This document shows, piece by piece, positions 1-6,010 of a stretch of DNA of 10,349 bases. The stretch's first letter is position 1; the number at the start of each line of letters is the position of its first letter. The stretch is from CAYUFF01 sp964444075 (lineage in GTDB: Archaea; Aenigmatarchaeota; Aenigmatarchaeia; CG10238-14; SCSR01). The DNA lies in contig CAYUFF010000031.1 of NCBI GenBank assembly GCA_964444075.1, forward strand, positions 1 to 10,349, given 5' to 3'. The translations under genes and the position numbers were made by a program. The notes beneath the pieces were generated by a model that made no database searches, had not been told where the DNA came from, and worked only from the letters and a program-made list of their open reading frames with translations.

Positions 1-1
1 G

Positions 2-265
2 CCTTCGGAGAGAATAGAAGAAGTAAGTAAACTTTTCAAAGCTTTCAATGTTATAGCGCCAGAAAGCGGAGAGTTCCACCCAGAAATATATTCGTCTGCA
101 GAAGAAGCGTTGAAAAGCGTGCTGGCAAGACACCCACTGAGAGAGGATCAAGTGTTTGAAATTTTAAACTACTTCAAAGCTGAAAAAACAATTCTCGATT
201 CCATAACCGAAAAAGTTAGTTTTGGAGGTAGCACTTACTACAGGCTTCGTTTTACTCAGTTTTAA
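2..265 (+). CDS. C-terminal end of an unidentified protein (5' part outside window)
   Basis: The frame is open from the first bases of the window to a TAA at 263-265 and gives 87 residues with normal archaeal composition. The visible part is soluble and mostly helical. It contains a stretch reading ARHPLREDQVFEIL near residues 45-58, and its last 30 residues (ITEKVSFGGSTYYRLR) have the look of a small winged-helix or beta-hairpin tail. I do not recognise the family. Similar short tails occur at the end of some archaeal radical SAM proteins, but no cysteine cluster or other catalytic motif lies inside the window, so that is only a guess. An AT-rich spacer with a T run follows. The coding call rests on frame length and composition; the function is unknown. 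Confidence 0.55.
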   Translation, partial: PSERIEEVSKLFKAFNVIAPESGEFHPEIYSSAEEALKSVLARHPLREDQVFEILNYFKAEKTILDSITEKVSFGGSTYYRLRFTQF

Positions 266-280
266 TTATTTTAAATTAAA

Positions 281-290
281 TATTTTTTAA
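281..290 (+). terminator. T-run terminator candidate after the first gene
   Basis: A run of six T (283-288) lies about 18 nt after the TAA of the first gene, inside a spacer that is almost pure A/T from 260 to 300. Archaeal RNA polymerase can terminate at T-rich stretches without a hairpin, and no clear hairpin is seen here. The rest of the spacer (291-360) holds nothing else I can support apart from an ATG at 340 discussed with the next gene. Confidence 0.35.
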
Positions 291-360
291 AATAAAAATT
301 GTAAAGATTCCTCTGCTAAAAATTATCGTCATCTAAGACATGAAGCGTGAAATAAAGTTG

Positions 361-370
361 TTTAAATTTT
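361..370 (+). promoter_or_regulatory. TATA-box candidate for the ATPase pseudogene
   Basis: TTTAAATTTT is preceded by the purine-rich AATAAAG, a plausible BRE. Its centre is about 28 nt upstream of position 394, where the ATPase family would normally start. That matches the spacing of other TATA-to-start pairs in this window and argues that the original start was near 394, not at the in-frame ATG at 340. Confidence 0.4.
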
Positions 371-393
371 CAAATCACGATTATATAATTATA

Positions 394-1753
394 ATTGAAA
401 AAATCGTCGACAGAAAAAAAAAGAGTTGGAATTCCTTGGAGAGCGGTTTCGCAAGAAAGGCTTCGAATTCGTCATAATAAGTGGAAGGAGAAGGGTGGGA
501 AAATCTAGGCTCATCGAAGAATTTGTAAAGGATAAAAAAGCGATTTACTTCCTCTCGGAAAACAAGCCGTTTGCTTACAATTTGAAGAAATTTTCCGAGA
601 AAATTTCCGATTTTTTCGGGTTACCTAAGATAGAGGCAAGGTCGTTGAAAGAGTGCTTCGAGCTTATAATTCCTTTCCACGATTTCAAAGAAAAGTTACT
701 CGTGGTGATCGACGAATTCTCGTACCTCGTTAAGCAAAACCCCGAATGCGTGGCAGAAATGCAGAGCATAGTCGAAATACTCAAAGATAAAAACGTATTC
801 CTCATTCTCTCGGGCTCTGCCGTCTCGCTCATGCAAAAGCACTTGTTCAACTACTCCAGCCCACTCTACGGGAGAACGACAGGGGCAATGATTTTGAAAC
901 CTTTGAGTTTTTCCTCCCTGCGTGAGTGGTTTCCCCATATTGGAGTCGAGGACATGGTGAAAATCTACGGAGTAACGGGTGGGATACCAAAGTATCTAGA
1001 ATTTTTCGAGGGAAAGAGTGTGGAGAGCGAAATAAAGGACAACTTTTTCAACCAAAACTCCTTCCTTTTCAGAGAGATGACGCAACTTCTCAGCGAGGAA
1101 CTCAGAAACGTGAGCACGTACTTTACGATACTTGAGGCTATATCGAGAGGAAAAAATAGGGTGACGGAAATAGCAAACTACTCCTACGTAGACGCGAAGG
1201 AAATAGCGGCGTACTTAAGTGTTTTGGAAAACTTGGGATTAGTGAAGAGAATACTTCCCTTGTTCGGAAAAAGAGGGAGATACGATATCTCAGACAACTA
1301 CGCAAGTTTTGGTTCAGGTTCGTTTCTCCCTATTTTTCGGAAATAGAGAATTATCACGTCAGAAATGCTCTGAGTGAGTTTGAAAGGGGGTTTAACGGCT
1401 ATCTTAGCAAAGTATTTGAAGATGTCGTACTCCAACTCTTCCAAGAAGGCAAGATAAAAATAGAATTTACCAAGCTCGGTAGATGGTGGCATAAGGATAA
1501 AGAGATTGATATCGTCGCCCTCGATGAAAGCACCAAACGAATTCTGTTTTGCGAGGTAAAATGGCGAAGCAGGATGAACGCCGCAAAAATCTGTAAAGAG
1601 CTTGCAGAAAAATCGAAGCATGTGCGATGGGAGGATGAAGAGAGGGAAGAAACCTTCGGCGTGTTTGCCAAGAGCTTCAGTAAAAGGGTCGACGAATACG
1701 AAGGTAGGAAGGTTCATTGCTTCGACTTGAAAGATATAGAGAAAGTTCTGTGA
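394..1753 (+). pseudogene. Archaeal ATPase_2/DUF234 protein, frameshifted twice
   Basis: Three reading frames together give one complete archaeal P-loop ATPase with a C-terminal DUF234 nuclease-like domain. Frame 1 (394-420) gives IEKIVDRKK, the usual N-terminal signature. After a run of nine A (414-422) the frame must shift to read ELEFLGERF from 423. The main part carries Walker A (GRRRVGKS, about 445 nt into the spacer-to-gene region, positions 483-506) and Walker B (LLVVIDEF, 696-719). At 1307-1310 one T appears to be missing: YDISDNYASF is followed in the next frame by WFRFVSPYFSEIE and a C-terminal domain to the TGA at 1751-1753. That domain has a PD-(D/E)xK-like core, with Asp at 1508 and E-V-K at 1553-1561. 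No ATG, GTG or TTG sits at the family start; position 394 is ATT. A TTG at 426 or ATG at 340 are other possible starts. Members of this family are often linked to mobile DNA and defence. Both frame breaks lie in homopolymers, so sequencing error is possible. Confidence 0.8.
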
Positions 1754-1760
1754 AAAATAA

Positions 1761-2843
1761 CTAACCGACCTTAACCTTTTTCATTTCGCTTTCCATCCTT
1801 TCTAAGATTCTTTTTTCGAATTCCCTGAGGGTGTAAATTCCGTAAAGTTTTTCACCCAATACCATACTACCGATGCCACCGCAAAGACCGGCAAAAAAGC
1901 TCATTAGCGCGGGCGTGGACTCTCCGATGCGATAGAAATAGAGGGACGTACCCATCCCAGAGAACACAGCCGTTGGGAGGCCTCCGATGAAAAATTTGTT
2001 ATGGTGTTCCGACAACTTTAACGCAACCCTACCCCTCCACGAATTTTCCAACACTTTCACCCCTAACTCTCTAAGTTTTTCGTATCGCTCCCCTTTGCTC
2101 AGCTTGTAAAAATCGCTCAACCCGAGGCGATGTAAACTTTCGTTCAAAACTTCTATCCTCTTTAAATCTTCATGGATGCTCGCTACATAGTCGTTAATCC
2201 TGACCACTTCTGTCTGAGTTATGCGCTCTTTAGGTAATATACACTCCATGAGGTGTTTGAAATTCTTGTCGATTTCCTCGCTCTTGAAAGCTTCCTTCAT
2301 AGGGTGGTAGAGTTCGATGCACAGCTCGGAAAGAGCATCTTTGTACTCCTGTGACCTGTCTTTCGGAAGCTCGAAAGACGAGAAGGCAGAGGGCTTTACC
2401 TCCTCTACGTCACCTTCTATGGGAAACGTCCCACCGAAAACCCCTCCCAAAAAAGGAGTGCGGACGTAGCCTTCCAGCCTGCTTTTCCCTCTCAACACCC
2501 TCTCGTCTATCATGAAATCTTCAAGCCTTTCACGATACTTCCTCAAAATCCTCTCAGCTTCCTTTAACCGCCTTTCATCAACCCTTTCGTCGAAAAACCT
2601 TGAAGTCATCTCTATTATCTTCACTCCGTACCCTGTCGTTACCCTACGCTTTAAAACGACTTCGATCCGTTCGGGAGAAGCCCTTGACAACAAGCTCTCC
2701 ATGGTTCTTAGAAGCCTGTGTGTTACCACGAAAGAAGGTATTGCAAAGTACCGTGTAGAAGCATGAACAAATTCTTTGCAGTAAGACGGAATAGCGGGTA
2801 CCAACACTTTTTCTTCATGTTTGTAACTTACTTTTTCTTCCAT
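1761..2843 (-). CDS. Hypothetical protein with two C-terminal hydrophobic segments
   Basis: I do not recognise this 360-residue protein. It is charged and mostly helical over the first 280 residues, with a possible coiled-coil stretch (roughly residues 85-110, rich in R/E/L). Near residues 284-306 (FFIGGLPTAVFSGMGTSLYF) and 310-330 (ALMSFFAGLCGGIGSMVLG) come two glycine-rich hydrophobic segments, followed by a basic, helical 30-residue tail. This suggests a cytosolic domain anchored by a membrane hairpin. A glycine-rich central piece (FLGGVFGGTFPIEG) is also notable. The start at 2843 is preferred over an in-frame ATG at 2882, because a good TATA box lies 25 nt upstream of 2843 and would fall inside the coding region of the longer version. 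The gene is divergent from the RIO1 kinase and ends 7 nt from the end of the ATPase pseudogene. It is certainly coding, by length and composition; its role is unknown. Confidence 0.8.
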   Translation of the reverse strand: MEEKVSYKHEEKVLVPAIPSYCKEFVHASTRYFAIPSFVVTHRLLRTMESLLSRASPERIEVVLKRRVTTGYGVKIIEMTSRFFDERVDERRLKEAERILRKYRERLEDFMIDERVLRGKSRLEGYVRTPFLGGVFGGTFPIEGDVEEVKPSAFSSFELPKDRSQEYKDALSELCIELYHPMKEAFKSEEIDKNFKHLMECILPKERITQTEVVRINDYVASIHEDLKRIEVLNESLHRLGLSDFYKLSKGERYEKLRELGVKVLENSWRGRVALKLSEHHNKFFIGGLPTAVFSGMGTSLYFYRIGESTPALMSFFAGLCGGIGSMVLGEKLYGIYTLREFEKRILERMESEMKKVKVG

Positions 2844-2862
2844 GAAAATAAATTCTGGGAGA

Positions 2863-2873
2863 ATATTTAAAAT
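2863..2873 (-). promoter_or_regulatory. TATA box for the hypothetical membrane gene
   Basis: On the minus strand this reads ATTTTAAATAT, centred about 25 nt upstream of the ATG at 2843. No Shine-Dalgarno sequence precedes that ATG. This is the arrangement expected for a leaderless archaeal transcript, and it decides the start choice. Confidence 0.55.
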
Positions 2874-2928
2874 TTTTGACATTCACTCTTTTATCCGTTC
2901 CTCGTAGCGGTGTAGTGAAGACTAAAGT

Positions 2929-2938
2929 CAAAAATACC
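2929..2938 (+). promoter_or_regulatory. TATA-box candidate for the RIO1-KH operon
   Basis: CAAAAATACC is centred about 27 nt upstream of the ATG at 2960, with an A-rich stretch before it (ACTAAAGTC). It is weaker than the divergent box at 2863-2873. The two boxes face away from each other in a 116-nt divergent intergenic region. Confidence 0.4.
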
Positions 2939-2959
2939 TCCTTAACCAAAATACATTCT

Positions 2960-3697
2960 ATGGAAGAAGGAAGAGTACCCAAAATAAGGCTGGAGGACGT
3001 GAAGGAAATCAAGGTAGAGAGAAAAGTCTTCGACGAGGCTACGCTTTTCGCTATCTACAAGCTAATAACCAGGGGTGTGATAAGGACCGTGGAAAGCTTG
3101 TTGAAGGAGGGTAAGGAGTCGCTGATTCTTTCAGCCTTAGACGGGAACGATAGGTGGTACGCTTTGAAGGTCTACCGAACTTACCATTGCGATTTCAAAT
3201 CCATGTGGAAATACTTGATTGGCGATCCTAGGTTTAGCAACATAAAGAAAAGCAGGAGGAGCGTCATCCTGGCGTGGTGTAGGAGGGAGTTCAGGAATCT
3301 GAAAATCGCTCACGAGCACGGAATAACTTGCCCTAAGCCGGTAGACTTCTACGAGAACGTTTTGGTCATGGAGTTCATCGGCGAGGAAGGAGAACCTGCT
3401 CCACGGCTAATTGACGTGGAAAGAATCTTGGACAAAGAGGTTGCCTCGAAGCTCTACGAGATGATAATGGAAGACGTCGAAAAACTCGTGAACGAAGCAG
3501 AGCTCGTACATACCGACTTATCCCCCTACAACATCCTAGTTTGGGACAAACCCTACATCATAGATTTCAGCCAAGCAGTTCCTTTAGAGCACCCGCTCGC
3601 GAAGGATTTCCTATCGAAGGACGTGAAAAACATTAATAGGTTTTTCAGGAAATTTGGTGTTGAGGTCAGGGAGGTGAAGTGTGATAGATTATCTTAA
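2960..3697 (+). CDS. rio1: RIO1-family serine protein kinase
   Basis: This is an atypical protein kinase/ATPase of the RIO1 family, acting in the cytosol on late small-subunit ribosome maturation. With the start at 2960 it is 245 residues, close to archaeal Rio1. Visible elements are the nucleotide-binding loop region (EGKESLIL, residues 50-57), the ATP-binding lysine in ALKVYR (K70), the hinge MEFIGE (137-142), the catalytic loop HTDLSPYN (184-191, D186), the metal-binding IDFSQ (201-205, D202) and the diagnostic tail HPLAKDFLSKDVKNINRFF. Archaeal Rio1 normally has STGKEANV in the loop and HADLSEYN in the catalytic loop, so the loop is divergent here while the catalytic acids are kept. A longer in-frame start at 2876 exists, but the added residues do not look like Rio1 and would cross the promoter. 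It overlaps the KH gene by 17 nt, so the two are probably co-transcribed. Confidence 0.93.
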   Translation: MEEGRVPKIRLEDVKEIKVERKVFDEATLFAIYKLITRGVIRTVESLLKEGKESLILSALDGNDRWYALKVYRTYHCDFKSMWKYLIGDPRFSNIKKSRRSVILAWCRREFRNLKIAHEHGITCPKPVDFYENVLVMEFIGEEGEPAPRLIDVERILDKEVASKLYEMIMEDVEKLVNEAELVHTDLSPYNILVWDKPYIIDFSQAVPLEHPLAKDFLSKDVKNINRFFRKFGVEVREVKCDRLS

Positions 3698-4178
3698 GAT
3701 TCCCGAGGAAAGGTTGGAACTCCTGAAGAAAAAAAGAGAATGGATAGACCAGCTTGAAAAGCTTGGAGGAGTGAAAGTTTCGTTGAACGAGGAAGTTTGC
3801 ATAGAGGGTGACGACCCGTTAAAAGTTCTCAGGGTGAAGGAGGTTTTGAGGGCTTTCGGAAGGGGTTTTTCTTTCGACGACGCTTTACTGTTGCTCGACG
3901 AGGACTATTACCTTCTCATAATAGACGTGAAAAGCTTTGCGGGAAAATCTAGGAGCAGGCTAGCGACGCTCAAGGGAAGGGTGATAGGAACTGGTGGGAA
4001 AACGAAGAGGAGGATTGAAGAGTGTACCAACACAAGGCTGGCTATTTATGGAAAAACCGTCAGCATCGTAGGAAAGTGGGAAGATGTCGAGAAAGCTAGG
4101 AAAGCCGTTGAGATGCTCTTGCAAGGGAGGATGCACTCCACGGTTTACAGGTACTTGGAAAAGGTGGCTTCCTCTTAA
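3681..4178 (+). CDS. KH-domain protein, Dim2/Pno1 (Krr1) family
   Basis: This archaeal homologue of Dim2/Pno1 is an RNA-binding factor that associates with the 3' end of pre-16S rRNA. The 165 residues hold two KH-type units. A degenerate first unit is followed by a canonical second one, with LKGRVIGTGGKTKRRIEE around residues 97-114 and the conserved YGKTVSIVG. The RNA-binding GxxG loop is GTGG (103-106), where the family usually has GKGG. The C-terminus (MLLQGRMHSTVYRYLEK) is typical of the family. It starts at a GTG (3681) with a clear Shine-Dalgarno GAGGTGA at 3671-3677 inside the end of rio1, and the 17-nt overlap suggests translational coupling. The rio1-dim2 pairing fits a shared function on the pre-40S-like particle. 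Its TAA is nested with the stop of the convergent HIT gene. Confidence 0.9.
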   Translation: MIDYLKIPEERLELLKKKREWIDQLEKLGGVKVSLNEEVCIEGDDPLKVLRVKEVLRAFGRGFSFDDALLLLDEDYYLLIIDVKSFAGKSRSRLATLKGRVIGTGGKTKRRIEECTNTRLAIYGKTVSIVGKWEDVEKARKAVEMLLQGRMHSTVYRYLEKVASS

Positions 4179-4675
4179 GCGAGCTCGAGTTCCCTCCTTA
4201 TCCAAAAAACTTCCTCCTCACTCCTCTCCTTTTCTTCAGGTGGTTGCTCCTTTTTCTCTTCCGTGCTGAAGATAGCTTCTATCGCTCTTGCTATCGCTTG
4301 CCTGGTCCCTTCCAACTCTTCCTCCTTCGCTTCCTTCGGTTGAGCTTCCATCAGCGGTATTTCGTCCTTGTAGTAGGGATAAACCCTTATGTGGAAATGC
4401 TTTATTTCGGAAGGCATTATCGCGATGGAAATGTCGAGCGGAGAAAGAGCTTCGTGAATACCCCTCGCTACTTTCAAAGCGGTCGCGAAAGTGTTGACGA
4501 TTTCATCCTCGTTTCCGTCGGCTGTCTCGAAGTGTTTTTTCGGAACTACGAGCGTCATTCCCTTGCTCCTTGGTCTTATGTCGAGAAAAGCTATCGTGCG
4601 TTCATCTTCGTAAACAACCTTGGCTGGAATTTTCTTGGCGACGATCGCGCAAAAGATGCATCTTTCATCGTGCAT
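4175..4675 (-). CDS. HIT-family nucleotide-binding protein with altered third histidine
   Basis: This is a histidine-triad (HIT) superfamily protein of the HINT-like branch, which act as nucleotidyl hydrolases or transferases on AMP-linked substrates. Residues 6-9 are CIFC, followed by IPAKVVYEDERTIAFLDI and the strand TLVVPKKH, all typical. The triad region reads HFHIRVYP (93-100). The first His and the presumed nucleophile His (H95) are present, but the third is Arg (R97). A Gln or other residue at that place occurs in some relatives (GalT has HPHPQ), so activity may be altered rather than lost. After residue 130 comes a charged Glu/Lys-rich tail ending RRELELA. A TATA-like box lies 24 nt upstream and there is no SD, so it is probably leaderless. 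Its stop overlaps the KH gene stop by 4 nt tail to tail. The substrate is not known. Confidence 0.88.
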   Translation of the reverse strand: MHDERCIFCAIVAKKIPAKVVYEDERTIAFLDIRPRSKGMTLVVPKKHFETADGNEDEIVNTFATALKVARGIHEALSPLDISIAIMPSEIKHFHIRVYPYYKDEIPLMEAQPKEAKEEELEGTRQAIARAIEAIFSTEEKKEQPPEEKERSEEEVFWIRRELELA

Positions 4676-4694
4676 ACATAATTGTAGTTTCCGA

Positions 4695-4704
4695 CAAAAT
4701 TAAA
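4695..4704 (-). promoter_or_regulatory. TATA-box candidate for the HIT gene
   Basis: On the minus strand the box reads CTTTAATTTT, centred about 24 nt upstream of the ATG at 4675. It lies in the 47-nt spacer between the HEPN stop and the HIT start, which suggests the HIT gene has its own leaderless promoter. Confidence 0.45.
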
Positions 4705-4722
4705 GGCAGCTCACGAAGATTT

Positions 4723-5021
4723 TCAGCGTTCACCTACGCTTGCCAAGAGTTTTTCCGCATGATTTACCACGCGTTTTGCACTCGTGAGAGCATCCTTCGC
4801 GTCGTCTTCCGAATATATCTCCTCTGGAGGTATCATCGCTTCCTCGTNNNNNNNNNNNNNNNNNNNNNNNNNNNNNNNNNNNNNNNNNNNNNNNNNNNNN
4901 NNNNNNNNNNNNNNNNNNNNNNNNNNNNNNNNNNNNNNNNNNNNNNNAACGCTTCTTCAGCGTGCTTCAACCTTTCTTTCGCTGGGTTTATGTTCGATTT
5001 CGCGAGCTCTCTGCTATTCAA
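4723..5021 (-). CDS. HEPN-domain protein, interrupted by assembly gap
   Basis: The N-terminal 24 codons (5021-4950, NSRELAKSNINPAKERLKHAEEA) and the C-terminal 41 codons (4845-4723, EEAMIPPEEIYSEDDAKDALTSAKRVVNHAEKLLASVGER) match the two ends of an archaeal HEPN protein (PF05168-like). HEPN proteins are usually ribonucleases or partners of minimal nucleotidyltransferases. The middle, which in this family carries the helix with the R-x(4-6)-H motif, lies in the run of Ns. The two ends are in different frames relative to a 100-base gap, so the gap length is wrong; the true length must leave remainder 2 when divided by 3. Relatives are about 135-145 residues, so roughly 70 residues are hidden. 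The start is TTG at 5021, with SD GAGGTGA at 5034-5028 and a TGA directly before it. It overlaps the nucleotidyltransferase end by 8 nt. Confidence 0.72.
4848..4947. other. Scaffold gap (100 N)
   Basis: Exactly 100 undetermined bases, the conventional placeholder for a gap of unknown size. It falls inside the HEPN gene. Frame arithmetic on the two gene ends shows the real distance is not 100. Confidence 0.98.
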
Positions 5022-5505
5022 TCACTATCACCTCTCCGAACTTGAAATCTTTCTTCAACCTCCAGTACCATTTTTTCCCTATCCAAACTCTTTCAGCCCC
5101 TAACTCCTCAAGCTTGTTCTTCAGCCTATTCAGCACGTTTGCAAAGAAATTATCTTTATCGTAGAGGATGACAGCATCTTCTACCATATCTAAATACAAA
5201 GGCGAAATTTTTTCAGCTTCCTCTGGAGTTTTTAAGATAGCAGAGAAGGACGTTCTGTAGCCCTTCTTGTGTAATTCTTCAATCCTATCCCAAAGCCTTT
5301 CCTCAGCCTTCATGAAAAGTTCTGTCCTTTTCAACCTGCTCTTCGGTAAGTTTTTCACGACGATTAACAAGTCGATGTCGCTTTCTCTTCTTGCTTGACC
5401 TCTCGCAACGCTACCAAACACCACGAGCGATACCAACCTATCTTTAAACTCTTTTCTCAACTCATCTTTCAATCCTTCTACCAAACTTTTGTACGGCTCC
5501 CTCAT
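5014..5505 (-). CDS. Minimal nucleotidyltransferase (MNT, Pol-beta superfamily), HEPN partner
   Basis: A 163-residue nucleotidyltransferase. Residues 28-50 carry the superfamily signature: VVFGSVARGQARRESDIDLL with G31, S32, D43 and D45, i.e. GS-x(10)-DxD. The protein is longer than the smallest MNTs; the C-terminal half (about residues 95-163) is lysine and aromatic rich (IGKKWYWRLKKDFKF). A third acidic catalytic residue is not obvious. Together with the overlapping HEPN gene downstream it forms an MNT/HEPN pair. In characterised relatives (MntA/HepT) the nucleotidyltransferase is the antitoxin and inactivates the HEPN RNase by AMP transfer near its active site. Whether this pair acts that way is inferred from family and layout only. 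The start at 5505 has no SD and a TATA-like element about 30 nt upstream. Confidence 0.9.
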   Translation of the reverse strand: MREPYKSLVEGLKDELRKEFKDRLVSLVVFGSVARGQARRESDIDLLIVVKNLPKSRLKRTELFMKAEERLWDRIEELHKKGYRTSFSAILKTPEEAEKISPLYLDMVEDAVILYDKDNFFANVLNRLKNKLEELGAERVWIGKKWYWRLKKDFKFGEVIVIE

Positions 5506-5530
5506 CGTTAAAATATTGAACCTGCCGCCT

Positions 5531-5539
5531 AATTTTATT
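5531..5539 (-). promoter_or_regulatory. TATA-box candidate for the MNT-HEPN pair
   Basis: The minus strand reads AATAAAATT, about 30 nt upstream of the ATG at 5505. It sits inside the loop of an inverted repeat: CCTGC at 5521-5525 pairs with GCAGG at 5540-5544. The repeat could be a regulator site, but five-base arms are weak evidence. Confidence 0.35.
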
Positions 5540-5549
5540 GCAGGAGTGA

Positions 5550-5621
5550 GGCCTTATCGTCATTATCGCAATTTTCAGGTTTGTGGAAGAAGTAAAAGCA
5601 AGAATAGGTAGGGAGAAATGA
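5550..5621 (+). other. Short open remnant upstream of the orphan MNT
   Basis: The frame between a TGA (5547-5549) and a TGA (5619-5621) reads LIVIIAIFRF followed by VEEVKARIGREK. This is a hydrophobic run followed by a basic amphipathic tail, as at the end of a membrane segment. It has no ATG; a GTG at 5583 would give only 12 residues. Its stop overlaps the next ATG as ATGA, the arrangement common for coupled genes. It may be the decayed end of a lost upstream gene or coincidence. Confidence 0.2.
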
Positions 5622-5974
5622 AAGATGTGGTAGATGTTGTATCTGAAACGATCGAGGAGAGAAGGCGGTCCGTCGAGAAGATTGATACATTCCTGAAGCT
5701 GATAAAGGAGCGTGCGAAGAAAGTCTTGGGAAGGGATACAAGGGTCTATGTTTTTGGGAGTTATGTGAGAAAAAGGGATTTTCATCCTTTTTTGAGCGAC
5801 GTGGATGTGCTGATAGTTTCGCCGAAGGTTAAAAGGAACGTGAGAAAGATAGTGGAAATTAAGGAGAAGATTGTGAAAAACGATATTCCCGACATCTTCG
5901 AGCTGCATTTGGCTGACGAAGAGATTTTCAAGTTGTACAGATTCTTCTGCGGAAAGGAGTTGAAGAGGTTGTGA
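5618..5974 (+). CDS. Orphan nucleotidyltransferase-domain protein
   Basis: A 118-residue Pol-beta-superfamily nucleotidyltransferase. The signature is VYVFGSYVRKRDFHPFLS then DVDVLIV (G47, S48, D61, D63). The spacer between GS and DxD is 12 residues, two more than in its neighbour, and the usual glycine after the Arg is replaced by Lys. E95 in PDIFELHLAD is the likely third carboxylate, followed by EEIFKLYRFF, which is common in archaeal members. No HEPN gene follows; the next gene is cdc6 on the same strand. The start at 5618 is the first possible one, because an in-frame TAG lies at 5609-5611. GGGAG at 5611-5615 is close to the ATG. It differs clearly from the other MNT, so this is not a recent duplication. 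Substrate and partner are unknown. Confidence 0.85.
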   Translation: MKDVVDVVSETIEERRRSVEKIDTFLKLIKERAKKVLGRDTRVYVFGSYVRKRDFHPFLSDVDVLIVSPKVKRNVRKIVEIKEKIVKNDIPDIFELHLADEEIFKLYRFFCGKELKRL

Positions 5975-6010
5975 AGCAATCAAGCTGTTGGGAACTTCGG
6001 AGGCAACTTT

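Noticed and set aside
266..425. Possible tRNA or small RNA in the AT-rich spacer
   Set aside because: There are no GC-rich stems, no tRNA box sequences and no CCA end; in a thermophile a structured RNA should stand out by GC content.
1298..1717. 139-residue open frame on the minus strand
   Set aside because: It is the shadow of the DUF234 domain, which reads convincingly on the plus strand in the shifted frame.
2876..2959. Longer N-terminus for RIO1
   Set aside because: The added 28 residues do not resemble Rio1 and would overlap the likely TATA box at 2929-2938.
4833..5021. HEPN frame read straight through the Ns and ending at 4833
   Set aside because: The frame after the gap is wrong; the sensible C-terminus is in another frame and ends at 4723.
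4570..5164. Long plus-strand frames running through the N gap
   Set aside because: They are artefacts of reading unknown bases as open codons, antisense to the MNT/HEPN and HIT genes.
5521..5544. CCTGC...GCAGG inverted repeat as a terminator or attachment site
   Set aside because: The arms are only five bases with a 14-nt loop, and it lies in a divergent promoter region where no terminator is expected.
5462..5983. 173-residue open frame on the minus strand
   Set aside because: It covers the orphan nucleotidyltransferase gene and the divergent promoter region, has low-complexity composition and no motifs; the plus-strand gene has clear catalytic residues.
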